This document shows positions 44,401 through 54,440 of a stretch of 64,000 nucleotides of DNA, piece by piece; the stretch's first letter is position 1; each line of letters opens with the position of its first letter. The stretch is from Mycobacterium basiliense (GTDB taxonomy: Bacteria; Actinomycetota; Actinomycetes; Mycobacteriales; Mycobacteriaceae): NCBI RefSeq assembly GCF_900292015.1, contig NZ_LR130759.1, positions 4,154,001 through 4,218,000 of the forward strand. The letters are read 5' to 3'. Below the pieces are notes generated by a model that did not search any database, was not told the origin of the DNA, and saw only the letters and a program-made list of their open reading frames with translations. The translations under genes and the position numbers were made by a program.

Positions 44401-45159
44401 ATGAGCGCTCGACGAACCACCAAGTCTGAGCCAGACTCGCCGCCGGCTGGCATCGCCGGCCGCCCCAAAGCGTCCACGCGAGCGTTGGCCCAAGTCATCG
44501 AACGTAGTTCACACATACAAGGCCCGATGGCGGAGGCGTACGTAGCCCGCCTGCGTCGGGCCCACCCGGGCGCGAGCCCGGCGGAGATCGTCGCAAAAAT
44601 CGAGAAGCGGTTCCTGTCGGTGGTGACCGCCAGCGGTGCGGCGATAGGCGCCGCGGCGACCTTGCCCGGCATCGGCACCTTGGCCGCGCTGTCGGCGGCC
44701 GCGGGCGAAAGCGCGGTGTTCCTCGAGGCCACCGCCTTGTTGGTGCTGGCCCTGGCCTCGGTGTACGGCATACCGCTCGACCACCGCGAACGGCGTCGCG
44801 CCCTGGTGTTGGCGGTCCTGGTCGGCGACAACAGCAAGACCGCCGTGGCCGAAGTAATCGGATCCGGACGGACCAGCGGAGGCTGGGTCTCGGAGAGCAT
44901 TGCCTCGCTACCGTTGCCGGTGATATCGAAGCTGAACACACGTATGTTCAAATACTTCGCCAAACGGTTCGCGCTGAAACGCGGCGCACTCATGTTCGGC
45001 AAGCTGCTACCGGCGGGCATCGGCGCGATCATTGGCGCCATCGGGAACCGGTTGGTGGGCAAGAAACTGGTTCGCAATGCGCGCTCGGCGTTCGGCGCCC
45101 CGCCCGCCCGCTGGCCAGTAACCCTGCGGGTACTGCCGACCGTTCGCGATGCCGGGTAG
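44401..45159 (+). CDS. Conserved membrane protein (Rv1249c orthologue)
   Basis: A 252-residue protein. A basic, Thr/Ser/Pro-rich N-terminus is followed by a soluble helix region (AEIVAKIEKRFLSVV) and glycine/alanine-rich hydrophobic segments (TASGAAIGAAATLPGIGTLAALSAAAGESAVFLEATALLVLALASVY), with a second cluster LLPAGIGAIIGAIGNRLVGKKL near the C-terminus. Neither an enzyme motif nor a family is recognisable to me. It starts right after GAGAGGCAAC and lies about 180 bases before kgd on the same strand. Confidence 0.82.
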   Translation: MSARRTTKSEPDSPPAGIAGRPKASTRALAQVIERSSHIQGPMAEAYVARLRRAHPGASPAEIVAKIEKRFLSVVTASGAAIGAAATLPGIGTLAALSAAAGESAVFLEATALLVLALASVYGIPLDHRERRRALVLAVLVGDNSKTAVAEVIGSGRTSGGWVSESIASLPLPVISKLNTRMFKYFAKRFALKRGALMFGKLLPAGIGAIIGAIGNRLVGKKLVRNARSAFGAPPARWPVTLRVLPTVRDAG

Positions 45160-45340
45160 AACAGCTTTCCTGGTCTGTCTGGCGAATTACTAGCAAAGCG
45201 TTAGCCTTTATGGGGCGGGACCGTTCCGGACCGCCGGGCGGGCGAGGTGCTCTGCCGACCGGGACGAATGCAGTCGCAGGCGTCGAGCGGTGACGCCGGC
45301 GGGAGCTCAAAGAAATAAGGAATCGAGGCGAATAGCGGCC

Positions 45341-48300
45341 GTGGCCAACATAAGTTCACCATTCGGGCAAAACGAATGGCTGGTCGAGGAGATGTACCGC
45401 AAATTCCGCGACGACCCCTCGTCGGTCGATCCGAGCTGGCACGAGTTCTTGGTTGACTACAACCCCGAGCAAAATCAGGACACCTCGGTTGACGACAAGC
45501 CCGTCACGGCCTCCACGGAGGCAAAATCGCCGTCGCCCGCGGCCACGCCCGCCAAGCCTGTCGACAAGCCGGCCTCCGGCAACGGCGCGCCCGCCCCGGC
45601 CGAAACCAAGACACCGGCAGCCGCCCCAACCAAGGCACCTGCTGCCCCGCCCGCCGAGGGCGACGAGCTGCAAGTGCTGCGCGGCGCTGCCGCGGCCGTC
45701 GTCAAGAACATGTCCGCGTCACTGGACGTGCCGACGGCAACCAGCGTCCGGGCCGTGCCGGCCAAACTGCTGATCGACAACCGGATTGTCATCAACAACC
45801 AGTTGAAGCGGAACCGCGGCGGCAAAATTTCGTTTACCCACTTGCTGGGCTATGCGCTGGTGCAGGGGGTCAAGCGGTTCCCCAACATGAACCGGCACTA
45901 CCTCGAGGTCGACGGCAAACCAAATGTGGTCACACCGGCTCACACCAACCTGGGCCTGGCCATCGACCTGCAAGGCAAAGACGGCAAGCGCTCGTTGGTG
46001 GTGGCGGGGATCAAGCGCTGCGAAACGATGAAATTCGCTCAGTTCGTCACCGCCTACGAAGACATCGTCCGCCGGGCCCGCGACGGCAAGCTTACCGCCG
46101 AAGACTTTGCCGGCGTGACGATTTCGTTGACCAACCCGGGAACCATCGGCACCGTGCACTCGGTGCCGCGCTTGATGGCCGGCCAGGGCGCCATCATCGG
46201 CGTCGGCGCCATGGAATACCCCGCGGAGTTTCAAGGGGCCAGCGAAGAACGCATCGCCGAATTGGGGATCGGCAAGCTGATCACCCTGACGTCGACCTAC
46301 GACCACCGCATCATTCAGGGCGCTGAATCCGGCGACTTCCTGCGCACCATTCACGAAATGCTGCTCGCGGACGAGTTCTGGGACGAGATCTTCCGCGAGC
46401 TGAGCATTCCCTACCTGCCGGTGCGCTGGCGTCCGGATAACCCGGACTCCATCGTCGACAAGACCGCCCGGGTCGTCGAACTCATTGCCGCCTACCGCAA
46501 CCGCGGCCACCTCATGGCCGACATCGATCCGCTGCGGTTGGACGGAACCCGGTTCCGCAGCCACCCCGATCTCGACGTGTGCTCCCACGGCCTGACGCTG
46601 TGGGACCTCGATCGGGTGTTCAAGGTCAACGGCTTTGCCGGTGCCCAGTACAAGAAGCTGCGCGACGTGCTCGGCTTGCTTCGCGACGCCTACTGCCGCC
46701 ACATCGGGGTGGAGTACACCCACATCCTCGAACCCGAGCAGCAGGAGTGGCTGGAAGAGCGGGTTGAGACAAAGCATGTCAAACCGACTGTGGCACAACA
46801 GAAATACATACTGAGTAAACTTAATGCCGCCGAGGCGTTCGAGACGTTCTTGCAAACCAAGTACGTCGGCCAAAAGCGGTTCTCACTGGAAGGCGCCGAT
46901 AGCGTCATTCCGATGATGGACGCCGCGATTGACCAATGCGCCGAGCACGGCCTCGACGAAGTGGTCATCGGGATGCCGCACCGCGGCCGGCTCAACGTGC
47001 TGGCCAATATCGTCGGCAAGCCGTACTCACAGATCTTCACCGAGTTCGAAGGCAACCTGAACCCGTCGCAGGCGCACGGCTCCGGGGATGTCAAGTACCA
47101 CCTCGGCGCGACCGGGGTTTACCTGCAGATGTTCGGCGACAACGACATTCAAGTATCACTGACAGCAAACCCGTCGCACCTGGAAGCCGTCGACCCCGTG
47201 CTGGAGGGGCTGGTTCGAGCCAAACAGGATCTGCTCGACACCGGCCGGGACGGCAGCTCCGATGCGGGAGAAGCCGAGAAGTTCTCGGTGGTGCCAATGA
47301 TGTTGCACGGTGATGCCGCGTTTGCCGGCCAGGGTGTAGTCGCCGAGACACTGAACCTAGCCAACTTGCCCGGCTACCGCGTCGGCGGCACCATCCACAT
47401 CATCGTCAATAACCAGATCGGCTTCACCACCGCTCCGGAGTATTCGAGATCCAGCGAGTACTGCACCGACGTCGCGAAGATGATTGGGGCGCCCATCTTT
47501 CACGTCAACGGCGACGACCCGGAGGCGTGCGTGTGGGTGGCGCGGCTGGCGGTGGACTTCCGGCAGAAGTTCAAGAAAGACGTCGTCATCGACATGCTCT
47601 GCTACCGGCGCCGTGGGCACAACGAAGGCGACGACCCGTCGATGACCAACCCGAGGATGTACGACGTCGTGGACGTCAAGCGCGGGGTTCGCAAGAGCTA
47701 CACCGAAGCGTTGATCGGCCGTGGCGACATCTCGATGAAGGAGGCCGAGGACGCGCTGCGCGACTACCAGGGCCAGCTGGAACAGGTATTCAACGAGGTA
47801 CGCGAGCTGGAGAAGCACGGCGCCCTGCCCAGCGAGTCCGTCGAGTCCGACCAGATGATCCCCGCCGGCCTGGCCACGGCGGTGGACAAGTCGCTACTAG
47901 CCCGCATCGGCGATGCGTTCCTAGCGTTGCCGGACGGATTCACCGCCCACCCGAGGGTGCTGCCGGTTCTGGAAAAGCGCCGGGAGATGGCCTACGAAGG
48001 CAAGATCGACTGGGCGTTCGCTGAACTACTAGCCCTAGGTTCATTGGTGGCCGAGGGCAAGCTGGTGCGCTTCTCCGGGCAAGACACCCGACGCGGCACC
48101 TTCTCGCAACGGCATTCGGTGATCATCGACCGTCACACCCGCGAGGAGTTCACGCCGCTGCAACTGTTGACCACCAACAAGGACGGCAGCCCCACCGGCG
48201 GCAAGTTCCTGGTCTACGACTCGCCGCTGTCGGAGTACGCGGCGGTGGGCTTCGAATACGGCTACACCGTGGGCAACCCCGACGCCGTCGTATTGTGGGA

Positions 48301-49063
48301 GGCGCAGTTCGGCGATTTCGTCAACGGCGCTCAGTCCATCATCGACGAGTTCATCAGCTCCGGCGAGGCCAAGTGGGGCCAGCTGTCCAATGTGGTGCTG
48401 CTGCTGCCGCATGGGCACGAGGGGCAGGGCCCCGACCACACCTCCGGGCGGATCGAACGCTTCCTGCAGTTGTGGGCAGAGGGGTCGATGACCATTGCCA
48501 TGCCGTCGACGCCATCGAACTACTTCCATCTGTTGCGCCGGCATGCCCTGGATGGGATTCAGCGCCCGCTGATCGTCTTCACGCCGAAGTCGATGCTGCG
48601 CAACAAAGCCGCGGTGAGCGATATCAAGGACTTCACCGAAATCAAGTTCCGCTCGGTCTTGGAGGAACCCACCTACGAGGACGGTGTCGGTGATCGCGGC
48701 ACGGTGACCCGGGTCCTGTTGACCAGCGGCAAGATCTACTACGAAATGGCCGCCCGCAAGGCCAAGGACAAGCGCGACGACGTCGCGATCGTGCGCGTCG
48801 AGCAACTCGCCCCGCTGCCCAGGCGCCGGCTGCGCGAAACATTGGATCGCTACCCCAACGCCAAGGAGTTCTTCTGGGTACAGGAGGAGCCGGCCAATCA
48901 GGGCGCGTGGCCGCGGTTCGGCCTGGAGCTGCCCGAGTTGCTGCCCGAAAAGCTGAGCGGCATTAAGCGTATTTCGCGGCGGGCGATGTCGGCGCCGTCG
49001 TCGGGTTCGTCGAAGGTACACGCCGTCGAGCAGCAGGAGATTCTCGACACGGCCTTCGGCTGA
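45341..49063 (+). CDS. kgd: Multifunctional 2-oxoglutarate decarboxylase/dehydrogenase E1-E2 Kgd
   Basis: A 1240-residue enzyme from GTG 45341 ([22 protein letters not shown]). Residues about 45-125 form an Ala/Pro/Lys linker. Residues about 130-340 are an E2-like succinyltransferase domain ([16 protein letters not shown], with the catalytic DHR). The rest is a ThDP-dependent E1: [15 protein letters not shown], then the cofactor region [21 protein letters not shown] and [10 protein letters not shown], and a transketolase C-terminal half. It decarboxylates 2-oxoglutarate in the TCA cycle as part of the mycobacterial 2-oxoglutarate dehydrogenase complex, and is inhibited by unphosphorylated GarA through its FHA domain. 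About 9 residues longer than in M. tuberculosis, mostly in the linker. Confidence 0.96.
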   Translation: MANISSPFGQNEWLVEEMYRKFRDDPSSVDPSWHEFLVDYNPEQNQDTSVDDKPVTASTEAKSPSPAATPAKPVDKPASGNGAPAPAETKTPAAAPTKAPAAPPAEGDELQVLRGAAAAVVKNMSASLDVPTATSVRAVPAKLLIDNRIVINNQLKRNRGGKISFTHLLGYALVQGVKRFPNMNRHYLEVDGKPNVVTPAHTNLGLAIDLQGKDGKRSLVVAGIKRCETMKFAQFVTAYEDIVRRARDGKLTAEDFAGVTISLTNPGTIGTVHSVPRLMAGQGAIIGVGAMEYPAEFQGASEERIAELGIGKLITLTSTYDHRIIQGAESGDFLRTIHEMLLADEFWDEIFRELSIPYLPVRWRPDNPDSIVDKTARVVELIAAYRNRGHLMADIDPLRLDGTRFRSHPDLDVCSHGLTLWDLDRVFKVNGFAGAQYKKLRDVLGLLRDAYCRHIGVEYTHILEPEQQEWLEERVETKHVKPTVAQQKYILSKLNAAEAFETFLQTKYVGQKRFSLEGADSVIPMMDAAIDQCAEHGLDEVVIGMPHRGRLNVLANIVGKPYSQIFTEFEGNLNPSQAHGSGDVKYHLGATGVYLQMFGDNDIQVSLTANPSHLEAVDPVLEGLVRAKQDLLDTGRDGSSDAGEAEKFSVVPMMLHGDAAFAGQGVVAETLNLANLPGYRVGGTIHIIVNNQIGFTTAPEYSRSSEYCTDVAKMIGAPIFHVNGDDPEACVWVARLAVDFRQKFKKDVVIDMLCYRRRGHNEGDDPSMTNPRMYDVVDVKRGVRKSYTEALIGRGDISMKEAEDALRDYQGQLEQVFNEVRELEKHGALPSESVESDQMIPAGLATAVDKSLLARIGDAFLALPDGFTAHPRVLPVLEKRREMAYEGKIDWAFAELLALGSLVAEGKLVRFSGQDTRRGTFSQRHSVIIDRHTREEFTPLQLLTTNKDGSPTGGKFLVYDSPLSEYAAVGFEYGYTVGNPDAVVLWEAQFGDFVNGAQSIIDEFISSGEAKWGQLSNVVLLLPHGHEGQGPDHTSGRIERFLQLWAEGSMTIAMPSTPSNYFHLLRRHALDGIQRPLIVFTPKSMLRNKAAVSDIKDFTEIKFRSVLEEPTYEDGVGDRGTVTRVLLTSGKIYYEMAARKAKDKRDDVAIVRVEQLAPLPRRRLRETLDRYPNAKEFFWVQEEPANQGAWPRFGLELPELLPEKLSGIKRISRRAMSAPSSGSSKVHAVEQQEILDTAFG

Positions 49064-49364
49064 CATTTCACCCTGGCGGAACGCTCGAAGACAGATCGAC
49101 TGCGGCGACATGATCTTTACCTGGGCGGCGGGGGGTAAAAGGACTTTATCCGCATTACCGCCCCGGCCAAGGGCGTCGCCGCTACCGCCAGATCCGCCGC
49201 TACCGCCTCGCCCGCCCGCGCAAACTAGGCATGCGTTGCGCTAGAAATCGGCGGCTTGGCACGCCACGCACCGCGGGGAGGACCTTCGCCCCGGCACCCG
49301 CTGATAGTCAGGACCGCTGGTACCGGTTAACCTCGATCGCAGGCCGACGCGACGGAGGGTGGTT
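49064..49364. other. Intergenic region where relBE is absent
   Basis: No gene in these 301 bases. CGCCGCTACCGCC occurs twice, at 49177-49189 and 49195-49207, an 18-bp period. In M. tuberculosis the relBE toxin-antitoxin pair (Rv1247c-Rv1246c) lies between kgd and the SDR gene; nothing like it is seen here on either strand. Confidence 0.65.
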
Positions 49365-50198
49365 ATGGACGGGTTCGCCGGAAAGGTCGCCGTGGTTACC
49401 GGCGCAGGATCGGGCATCGGGCGGGCGCTGGCCGTCGAGCTGGCGCGCTCCGCTGCCAAGCTGGCAATCAGCGACGTCGATACCGAAGGACTGGCGCAGA
49501 CCGAGAAACTAGTGAAGGCGCTCGGCGCCGAGGTCAGGGCGGATCGACTCGACGTCACCGAACGCGAGGCGTTCCTCGTCTACGCCGATGCGGTCAACGA
49601 ACACTTCGGCAGGGTCAACCAGATCTACAACAACGCCGGTATCGGCCACACCGGTGACGTCGAGGTCTGCCATTTCAAAGACATCGATCGGGTCATGGAC
49701 GTCGATTTCGGGGGTGTGCTCAACGGAACCAAGGCGTTTCTCCCCTACCTGATCGCGTCCGGCGACGGCCACGTCATCAACATCTCCAGCGTGTTCGGGT
49801 TGTTTGCGTGTTCGGGGCAGGCCGCTTATAACGCGGCCAAGTTCGCGGTCCGTGGCTTCACCGAGGCGCTGCGCCAAGAGATGCTGCTGGCCGGGCATCC
49901 GGTCGGCGTGACGACGGTGCACCCCGGCGGCATCAAGACCGCGATAGCCCGTAACGCCACCGCGGCCGAGGGACTGGATGCCGAGGAGCTGGCCAAGATG
50001 TTCGACAGACGGGTGGCACACACCAGCCCGGAGCGGGCCGCCAAGATCATCCTGGGGGCCGTCCGCAAAAACAAGGCCCGCGTACTCGTCGGCCCCGATG
50101 CCAAGGTGTTGGACATCGTGGTGCGGCTGACGGGTTCTGGATATCAGCGGCTCTTCATGCCCGTTCTGGGACGGTTGATCCCCGCGCCCCACCGCTGA
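49365..50198 (+). CDS. Short-chain dehydrogenase/reductase (Rv1245c orthologue)
   Basis: About 277 residues. The classical SDR features are present: cofactor loop VVTGAGSGIGRALA, NNAGIG, catalytic Ser in NISSVFGLFACSG and the YNAAK pair. After the cofactor strand the acidic residue in ISDVDTEG favours NAD(H). ATG 49365 (MDGFAGKV) sits closest to a GGAGG-like site; ATG 49359 is possible. The substrate is unknown. It converges on lpqZ across a strong two-block hairpin. Confidence 0.92.
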   Translation: MDGFAGKVAVVTGAGSGIGRALAVELARSAAKLAISDVDTEGLAQTEKLVKALGAEVRADRLDVTEREAFLVYADAVNEHFGRVNQIYNNAGIGHTGDVEVCHFKDIDRVMDVDFGGVLNGTKAFLPYLIASGDGHVINISSVFGLFACSGQAAYNAAKFAVRGFTEALRQEMLLAGHPVGVTTVHPGGIKTAIARNATAAEGLDAEELAKMFDRRVAHTSPERAAKIILGAVRKNKARVLVGPDAKVLDIVVRLTGSGYQRLFMPVLGRLIPAPHR

Positions 50199-50210
50199 CG
50201 CGTCAACGTC

Positions 50211-50285
50211 GAGCCTGCGCACACGGCGCCTATCCCTCGGGAATCCGGTCCCTGTGCACAGGCTCGGCGCCGTGGCCGCAGGCTC
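50211..50285. terminator. Two-block hairpin between convergent genes
   Basis: GAGCCTGCG (50211-50219) pairs with CGCAGGCTC (50277-50285), and inside it ACGGCGCC (50223-50230) with GGCGCCGT (50266-50273). The loop contains the palindrome CCTGTGCACAGG at 50251-50262. It probably terminates both the SDR and the lpqZ transcripts. Confidence 0.75.
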
Positions 50286-50294
50286 GGTCCAGAC

Positions 50295-51155
50295 TCAGCG
50301 GCCAAGCGGATGCTCGCTCACGAACCCATCGGCCACCACCTGCGGGTCGGCGCCACCGGCCACCAGGCGACGCATCTCGGCCAGGGCCGCGGTGTCCAGC
50401 ACGCCGGCGACCTCGTTGATCGCCAGCAGCTGCCGCTCTGCCAGAGCGTTGCGCCGATACAGCGGCACCACATTTTCGGCCCGGATCAGCGCGGGCTTGC
50501 CGTCGGCCAGCACCACCAGATCGGCGGGAATATCCGGGTTGGCGGTGCTGGTCCAGGCCGCGGTCAGGTGCCCGCCTCGCAGCGCGGCCATCAGTGCGGC
50601 GGTATCGGGGAATCCATGCGGCACCGGCAGCCTGCACGTGCCGATCCGATCGGGCGGATGGGCGCCGACGACACTGCCGACCACCAACCCGCCACAGTGG
50701 GCGGGCAGCAGGCTCAGGTCGCTGCCGCCCCACACCTTGGCGGTGGCCGCAGTCACCACCAGCGCGGGCTTGTCTTCGGCGGCGGTGGCGTAGTCGCCTG
50801 CGGCGATACCCTCGGGCAGCGCCGAGACCATGGCTCGGTAGACCTCTTTGGCTGACTTGTCCGACAGCGCCGGAGAACCCGGCTGCAACGTGTGCAACAC
50901 CTGACCGGTAAAGGCGGGAACCACGGTGACCGCGCCCGAGTCCAATTTCGACATCGGGTCGGCCGCGGTTTCAGCGCGTGTCGGGAACCCGTATGACCGC
51001 AGCGCCGCAACGTAGATGTCGGCCAGCAACATTGACTCGGAGTCGGTGGTGGACCCGACCACCAACTCCGCCGCTGCGGGACGGCCGCTGGTGCCACAAC
51101 CGGCCACCGCAAGCGCCGCTGACAGCAGCACAGCGGCCATCCTGGCGATGCTCAC
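50295..51155 (-). CDS. lpqZ: Lipoprotein LpqZ, osmoprotectant-type substrate-binding protein
   Basis: A 286-residue lipoprotein from GTG 51155. The signal MAAVLLSAALAV leads to lipobox VAGC. The body is an OpuAC/ProX-like periplasmic-binding fold: ELVVGSTTDSESMLLADIYVAAL, DPMSKLDSGAVTVVPAFTGQVLHTL, GHLTAAWTSTANPDIPADLVVLAD. Such proteins deliver betaine, choline or related osmolytes to an ABC importer, but no importer genes lie nearby. It begins 11 bases after the malic enzyme gene on the same strand, so it is probably cotranscribed with it. Confidence 0.9.
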   Translation of the reverse strand: MSIARMAAVLLSAALAVAGCGTSGRPAAAELVVGSTTDSESMLLADIYVAALRSYGFPTRAETAADPMSKLDSGAVTVVPAFTGQVLHTLQPGSPALSDKSAKEVYRAMVSALPEGIAAGDYATAAEDKPALVVTAATAKVWGGSDLSLLPAHCGGLVVGSVVGAHPPDRIGTCRLPVPHGFPDTAALMAALRGGHLTAAWTSTANPDIPADLVVLADGKPALIRAENVVPLYRRNALAERQLLAINEVAGVLDTAALAEMRRLVAGGADPQVVADGFVSEHPLGR

Positions 51156-51166
51156 ACCCCGACGCC

Positions 51167-52372
51167 TCAGGCGTCGGACGCGATGGCCACCGCCGCGGCC
51201 ACCGCTTCCCCGACGCGTAGGTCCAGCGGACTCGGGACGATCTTGTCGAGCGCGAGGTCGTCGCTGACAACCGAGAAGATCGCCTCGGCGGCGGCCACCA
51301 TCATCCGTTGGGTGATGCGGCGCGCACCGGCATCCAATGCGCCGCGGAATACCCCGGGAAACGCCAGCACGTTGTTGATCTGGTTCGGGAAATCGCTGCG
51401 TCCGGTCGCCACCACCGCCGCGTACTTGGCCGCAACGTCGGGATGGATCTCGGGATCGGGGTTCGACAGCGCGAAGACGATCCCCTCGGGCGCCATCGTG
51501 GCCAACAGCGCTTCGGGGACCGCGCCGGCTGACACTCCGAGGAATACCTCGGCTCCGGCCAAGGCCTCGGCCATGCCGCCGACCAGACCGCGGGGGTTGC
51601 TGCGTCGCGCCAGATCAGCCTTTACCCGGTTCAGATCTTCGCGCGAGGTGTGCAGAATGCCGCGCGAGTCTAGCACCGTGATGTCCGAAACCCCCATTGC
51701 CAGAAGGAGGTTGGTGCACGCGACGCCGGCGGCACCGGCGCCGGAAACCACCGCCCGCAACGACGTCATGTCGCGCCCCAGCAGCTTGCTGGCGCCCATC
51801 AGCGCGGCCAGCACCACGATCGCCGTGCCGTGCTGGTCGTCGTGCATTACCGGACAGTCCAACGCCTCGATAACGCGGTGTTCGATCTCGAAGCAGCGCG
51901 GCGCAGAGATGTCCTCGAGGTTGACGGCGCCGAAGGTCGGCCGCAGCCGCACCAGGGTTTCGACGATCTCGTCGGGATCCTTGGTGTCTAACACGATCGG
52001 GATCGCATCCAGCCCGCCGTACGCTTGGAATAGGCCGCACTTGCCCTCCATCACCGGCAGCGACGCGGCCGGTCCGATGTCACCCAGACCAAGGACCGCG
52101 CTGCCGTCGCTCACGACAGCCACCAGCCGGTTCGCCCAGGTGTAGCGCGCTGCCAGCGTGTGATCGGCGGCGATCGCGCGACTGACCTGCGCCACACCCG
52201 GGGTATAGGCGATCGACAACGCGCGTTGGGTGTCCAACGGGGACTTCAGCGCTACCGAAAGCTTGCCGCCCACGTGGGCCTGGAAGATCTCGTCGTCATC
52301 GATTAAGACCCTTGGGACCTGCGAGTTTGCGGTGGATGAGCCTTGTACGACAGACGGCACGACGTTTGACAC
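51167..52372 (-). CDS. NAD(P)-dependent malic enzyme, short type
   Basis: About 401 residues from GTG 52372 (VSNVVPSVVQGS); an upstream TTG start at 52399 is an alternative. Malic enzyme landmarks are SIAYTPGVAQVSRAIAADH, LEDISAPRCFEIE, CPVMHDDQHGTAIVVLAAL and the nucleotide loop VVSGAGAAGVACTNLLLAMG. It oxidatively decarboxylates malate to pyruvate with reduction of NAD(P). It lacks the C-terminal phosphotransacetylase domain of the long bacterial type and is clearly different from M. tuberculosis Mez (Rv2332, about 548 residues). It lies 11 bases before lpqZ on the same strand. With mdh and kgd close by, it adds a malate-to-pyruvate branch to central metabolism. Confidence 0.92.
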   Translation of the reverse strand: MSNVVPSVVQGSSTANSQVPRVLIDDDEIFQAHVGGKLSVALKSPLDTQRALSIAYTPGVAQVSRAIAADHTLAARYTWANRLVAVVSDGSAVLGLGDIGPAASLPVMEGKCGLFQAYGGLDAIPIVLDTKDPDEIVETLVRLRPTFGAVNLEDISAPRCFEIEHRVIEALDCPVMHDDQHGTAIVVLAALMGASKLLGRDMTSLRAVVSGAGAAGVACTNLLLAMGVSDITVLDSRGILHTSREDLNRVKADLARRSNPRGLVGGMAEALAGAEVFLGVSAGAVPEALLATMAPEGIVFALSNPDPEIHPDVAAKYAAVVATGRSDFPNQINNVLAFPGVFRGALDAGARRITQRMMVAAAEAIFSVVSDDLALDKIVPSPLDLRVGEAVAAAVAIASDA

Positions 52373-52697
52373 AGCATTGAGGGTACGTTCCCTCCGCAAA
52401 CACGAACCTATGGGCCGGGCACGACCGATCCGCGGGCTAGATCACCGGCGCGGTCGAGTCATTCGTCGGCGCGGGGACCGGCCGGAACCAACTGCCGACC
52501 GCCCCACCGGGCATCACGAGGGTCGCAGCCGCCGTCCGTGCTGGCAGGTGTGCACAGTGTGCGGGTCCGCGAGATGGCCAATTGCGAGTAGCATCCCGAT
52601 CAAACGAGCTTGACCAAATTGCCGACTGCCCATTTAAAGACCGCAAATGGGATGTCCTCCTGCTGACTGTTCGATGTTCACTCAAGGGAGCGCAACG
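52373..52697. promoter_or_regulatory. Divergent promoter region of malic enzyme and PE_PGRS genes
   Basis: No gene in these 325 bases. CCCATTT (52629-52635) and AAATGGG (52645-52651) form an inverted repeat with a 9-nt gap, 47 bases before the PE_PGRS start, in an AT-rich patch that could be a promoter or operator. AAGGGAGCG is the PE_PGRS ribosome site. Confidence 0.5.
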
Positions 52698-54380
52698 ATG
52701 TCGCATATGGTGGTAATTCCGGAGTTATTGACCTCAGCGGCAACGGAATTGGAACGCATCGGTTCGACGTTGAGTGCGGTCAATGCGGCGGCGGCCGGCT
52801 CCACCACGGGGCTGCTAGGCGCCGGCGCCGACGAGGTATCGGCGGCGGTGGCGGCGTTGTTCGCCGGGCACGCTCACGAGTACCAGACCCTGAGTGCCCG
52901 GGCCAGCACCTTCCACGCCCAGTTTGTGCAAGCGCTGACCGGGCATGCGGGATCGTATGTTGCTGCCGAGGCGGCCAACGCCTCGCCACTGCAGCCGGTG
53001 TTGGACGTCATCAACACCCCCACTCAATTGCTCCTGGGACGCCCGCTGATCGGCGACGGCGCCAATGGCGGACCGGGCCAAAGTGGCGGAAACGGCGGGC
53101 TGTTGTACGGCAACGGCGGCAACGGCGGCTCAAGCACCACCCCGGGCCAGGCCGGTGGCAACGGGGGCGGAGCCGGGTTGATCGGCAATGGCGGAGCCGG
53201 TGGGGCCGGCGGGGCCGGTGCGAATGGCGGCGTCGGCGGCAATGGTGGGCTGTTCTACGGCAATGGCGGGACAGGTGGGGCCGGCGGAGCCGCCATGGTC
53301 GTAGGCGGCAACGGTGGCAACGGCGGCGCCGGCGGCAATGCCGGATTCTGGGGTAACGGTGGCGCCGGCGGGGCCGGCGCGGCCGGCGCAGTCGGCGCCC
53401 ACGCGGTAAACCCTGCGCCCCACCAGGTCCAACAAGGCTCCAACGGCGCTGCCGGGCTGGATAATCCGACGGGCAACGGCGCGGACGCCGGGGCCGGCGG
53501 CAACGGCATCAACCCCGGAATCGGCGGTGGGGCCGGGGGGCCAGGCGGAGACGGGACCGCGACCGGCACCGTGTCGGCGGGTGCCGGCGGCAACGGCGGA
53601 AACGGCGGCAACTTCGCTTCCGGAGGCAACGGCGGCGTCGGTGGCGTAGCCACCAGTAACGGCCCAGGTAACGCGACCGGCGGCACCGGCGGCGACGGCG
53701 GCGTTGGCGGCGCCGGAGGCGCCGGAGGTGCCGGAGGCGTCGGTGGCGCCGCCGCCACCACCACCGGCCTCGGCCTCGTTACCGGCGGCACCGGCGGCAA
53801 CGGGGGCGCCGGCGGCGTCGGCGCCTCAGGCGGGGCCGGCGGCGACGGCGGCGCCGCCACTCAAGTCGGCGGCCCGGCCGTCGGAGGTAACGGTGGTTTC
53901 GGCGGGGCCGGCGGTATCGGCGCTTCGGCCGGCGCTGGTGGTGCCGGCGGCTTCGGGGGTACCGGTGGTCGCGGCGGACTCCTGTTCGGCACGGGCGGCG
54001 CCGGCGCCCTAGGCGGCATCGGCGGCGACGGCGGCATCGGGGCCCAGGGCGGCCAGGGCGGTGCCGGCGGCAACGGCGGCATCGCGAGCGGCATGGGCGG
54101 ACCCTTCGGTAGCGGCCTAGGCGGCGACGGCGGGGACGGCGGCAATGGCGGTGCTGGCGGGGCCGGCGGGGCCGGCGGAAACGGCGGCGCCGGCGGGGCC
54201 GGGGGCCTATTCGGCCGATCGGGTAGCGCTGGCGCTGGTGGCGCCGGCGGTCTCGGCGGGTCGGGTGGCACCGGCGGCAGCGGCGGCGCCGCGGGCGCCG
54301 GTTTCAGCATGGGAACTCCCGGCGCTTCCGGCGCTCAGGGCGCGACGGGTGCGACCGGGCAGCACGGTCTCGACGGCTGA
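52698..54380 (+). CDS. PE_PGRS family protein (PE_PGRS23-like, Rv1243c position)
   Basis: A 560-residue protein. Residues 1 to about 95 are a PE domain ([22 protein letters not shown]... [21 protein letters not shown]). A linker ([23 protein letters not shown]) leads to a glycine-rich PGRS domain of GGAGG and GGNGG repeats that ends with a short unique tail ([23 protein letters not shown]). It lies between lpqZ/malic enzyme and mdh, the place of PE_PGRS23 in M. tuberculosis. PE_PGRS proteins are surface-exposed ESX-5 substrates. PGRS regions vary quickly, so orthology here rests on position. Confidence 0.93.
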   Translation: MSHMVVIPELLTSAATELERIGSTLSAVNAAAAGSTTGLLGAGADEVSAAVAALFAGHAHEYQTLSARASTFHAQFVQALTGHAGSYVAAEAANASPLQPVLDVINTPTQLLLGRPLIGDGANGGPGQSGGNGGLLYGNGGNGGSSTTPGQAGGNGGGAGLIGNGGAGGAGGAGANGGVGGNGGLFYGNGGTGGAGGAAMVVGGNGGNGGAGGNAGFWGNGGAGGAGAAGAVGAHAVNPAPHQVQQGSNGAAGLDNPTGNGADAGAGGNGINPGIGGGAGGPGGDGTATGTVSAGAGGNGGNGGNFASGGNGGVGGVATSNGPGNATGGTGGDGGVGGAGGAGGAGGVGGAAATTTGLGLVTGGTGGNGGAGGVGASGGAGGDGGAATQVGGPAVGGNGGFGGAGGIGASAGAGGAGGFGGTGGRGGLLFGTGGAGALGGIGGDGGIGAQGGQGGAGGNGGIASGMGGPFGSGLGGDGGDGGNGGAGGAGGAGGNGGAGGAGGLFGRSGSAGAGGAGGLGGSGGTGGSGGAAGAGFSMGTPGASGAQGATGATGQHGLDG

Positions 54381-54397
54381 CCCGGGCCCCACCGGGC

Positions 54398-54423
54398 GGG
54401 TGCGGGCCCGGTTGCCCGCACCC
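54398..54423. terminator. Hairpin between convergent PE_PGRS and mdh
   Basis: GGGTGCGGGC (54398-54407) and GCCCGCACCC (54414-54423) make a perfect 10-bp stem with loop CCGGTT. Located 17 bases after one stop and 18 before the other, it should terminate both genes. Confidence 0.8.
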
Positions 54424-54440
54424 GTGCTAGCGCAGCGGGC

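Noticed and set aside
53255-54310. Proline-rich minus-strand frames opposite the PE_PGRS gene
   Set aside because: They are complements of GGAGG-type repeats. No ribosome site or start context supports them.
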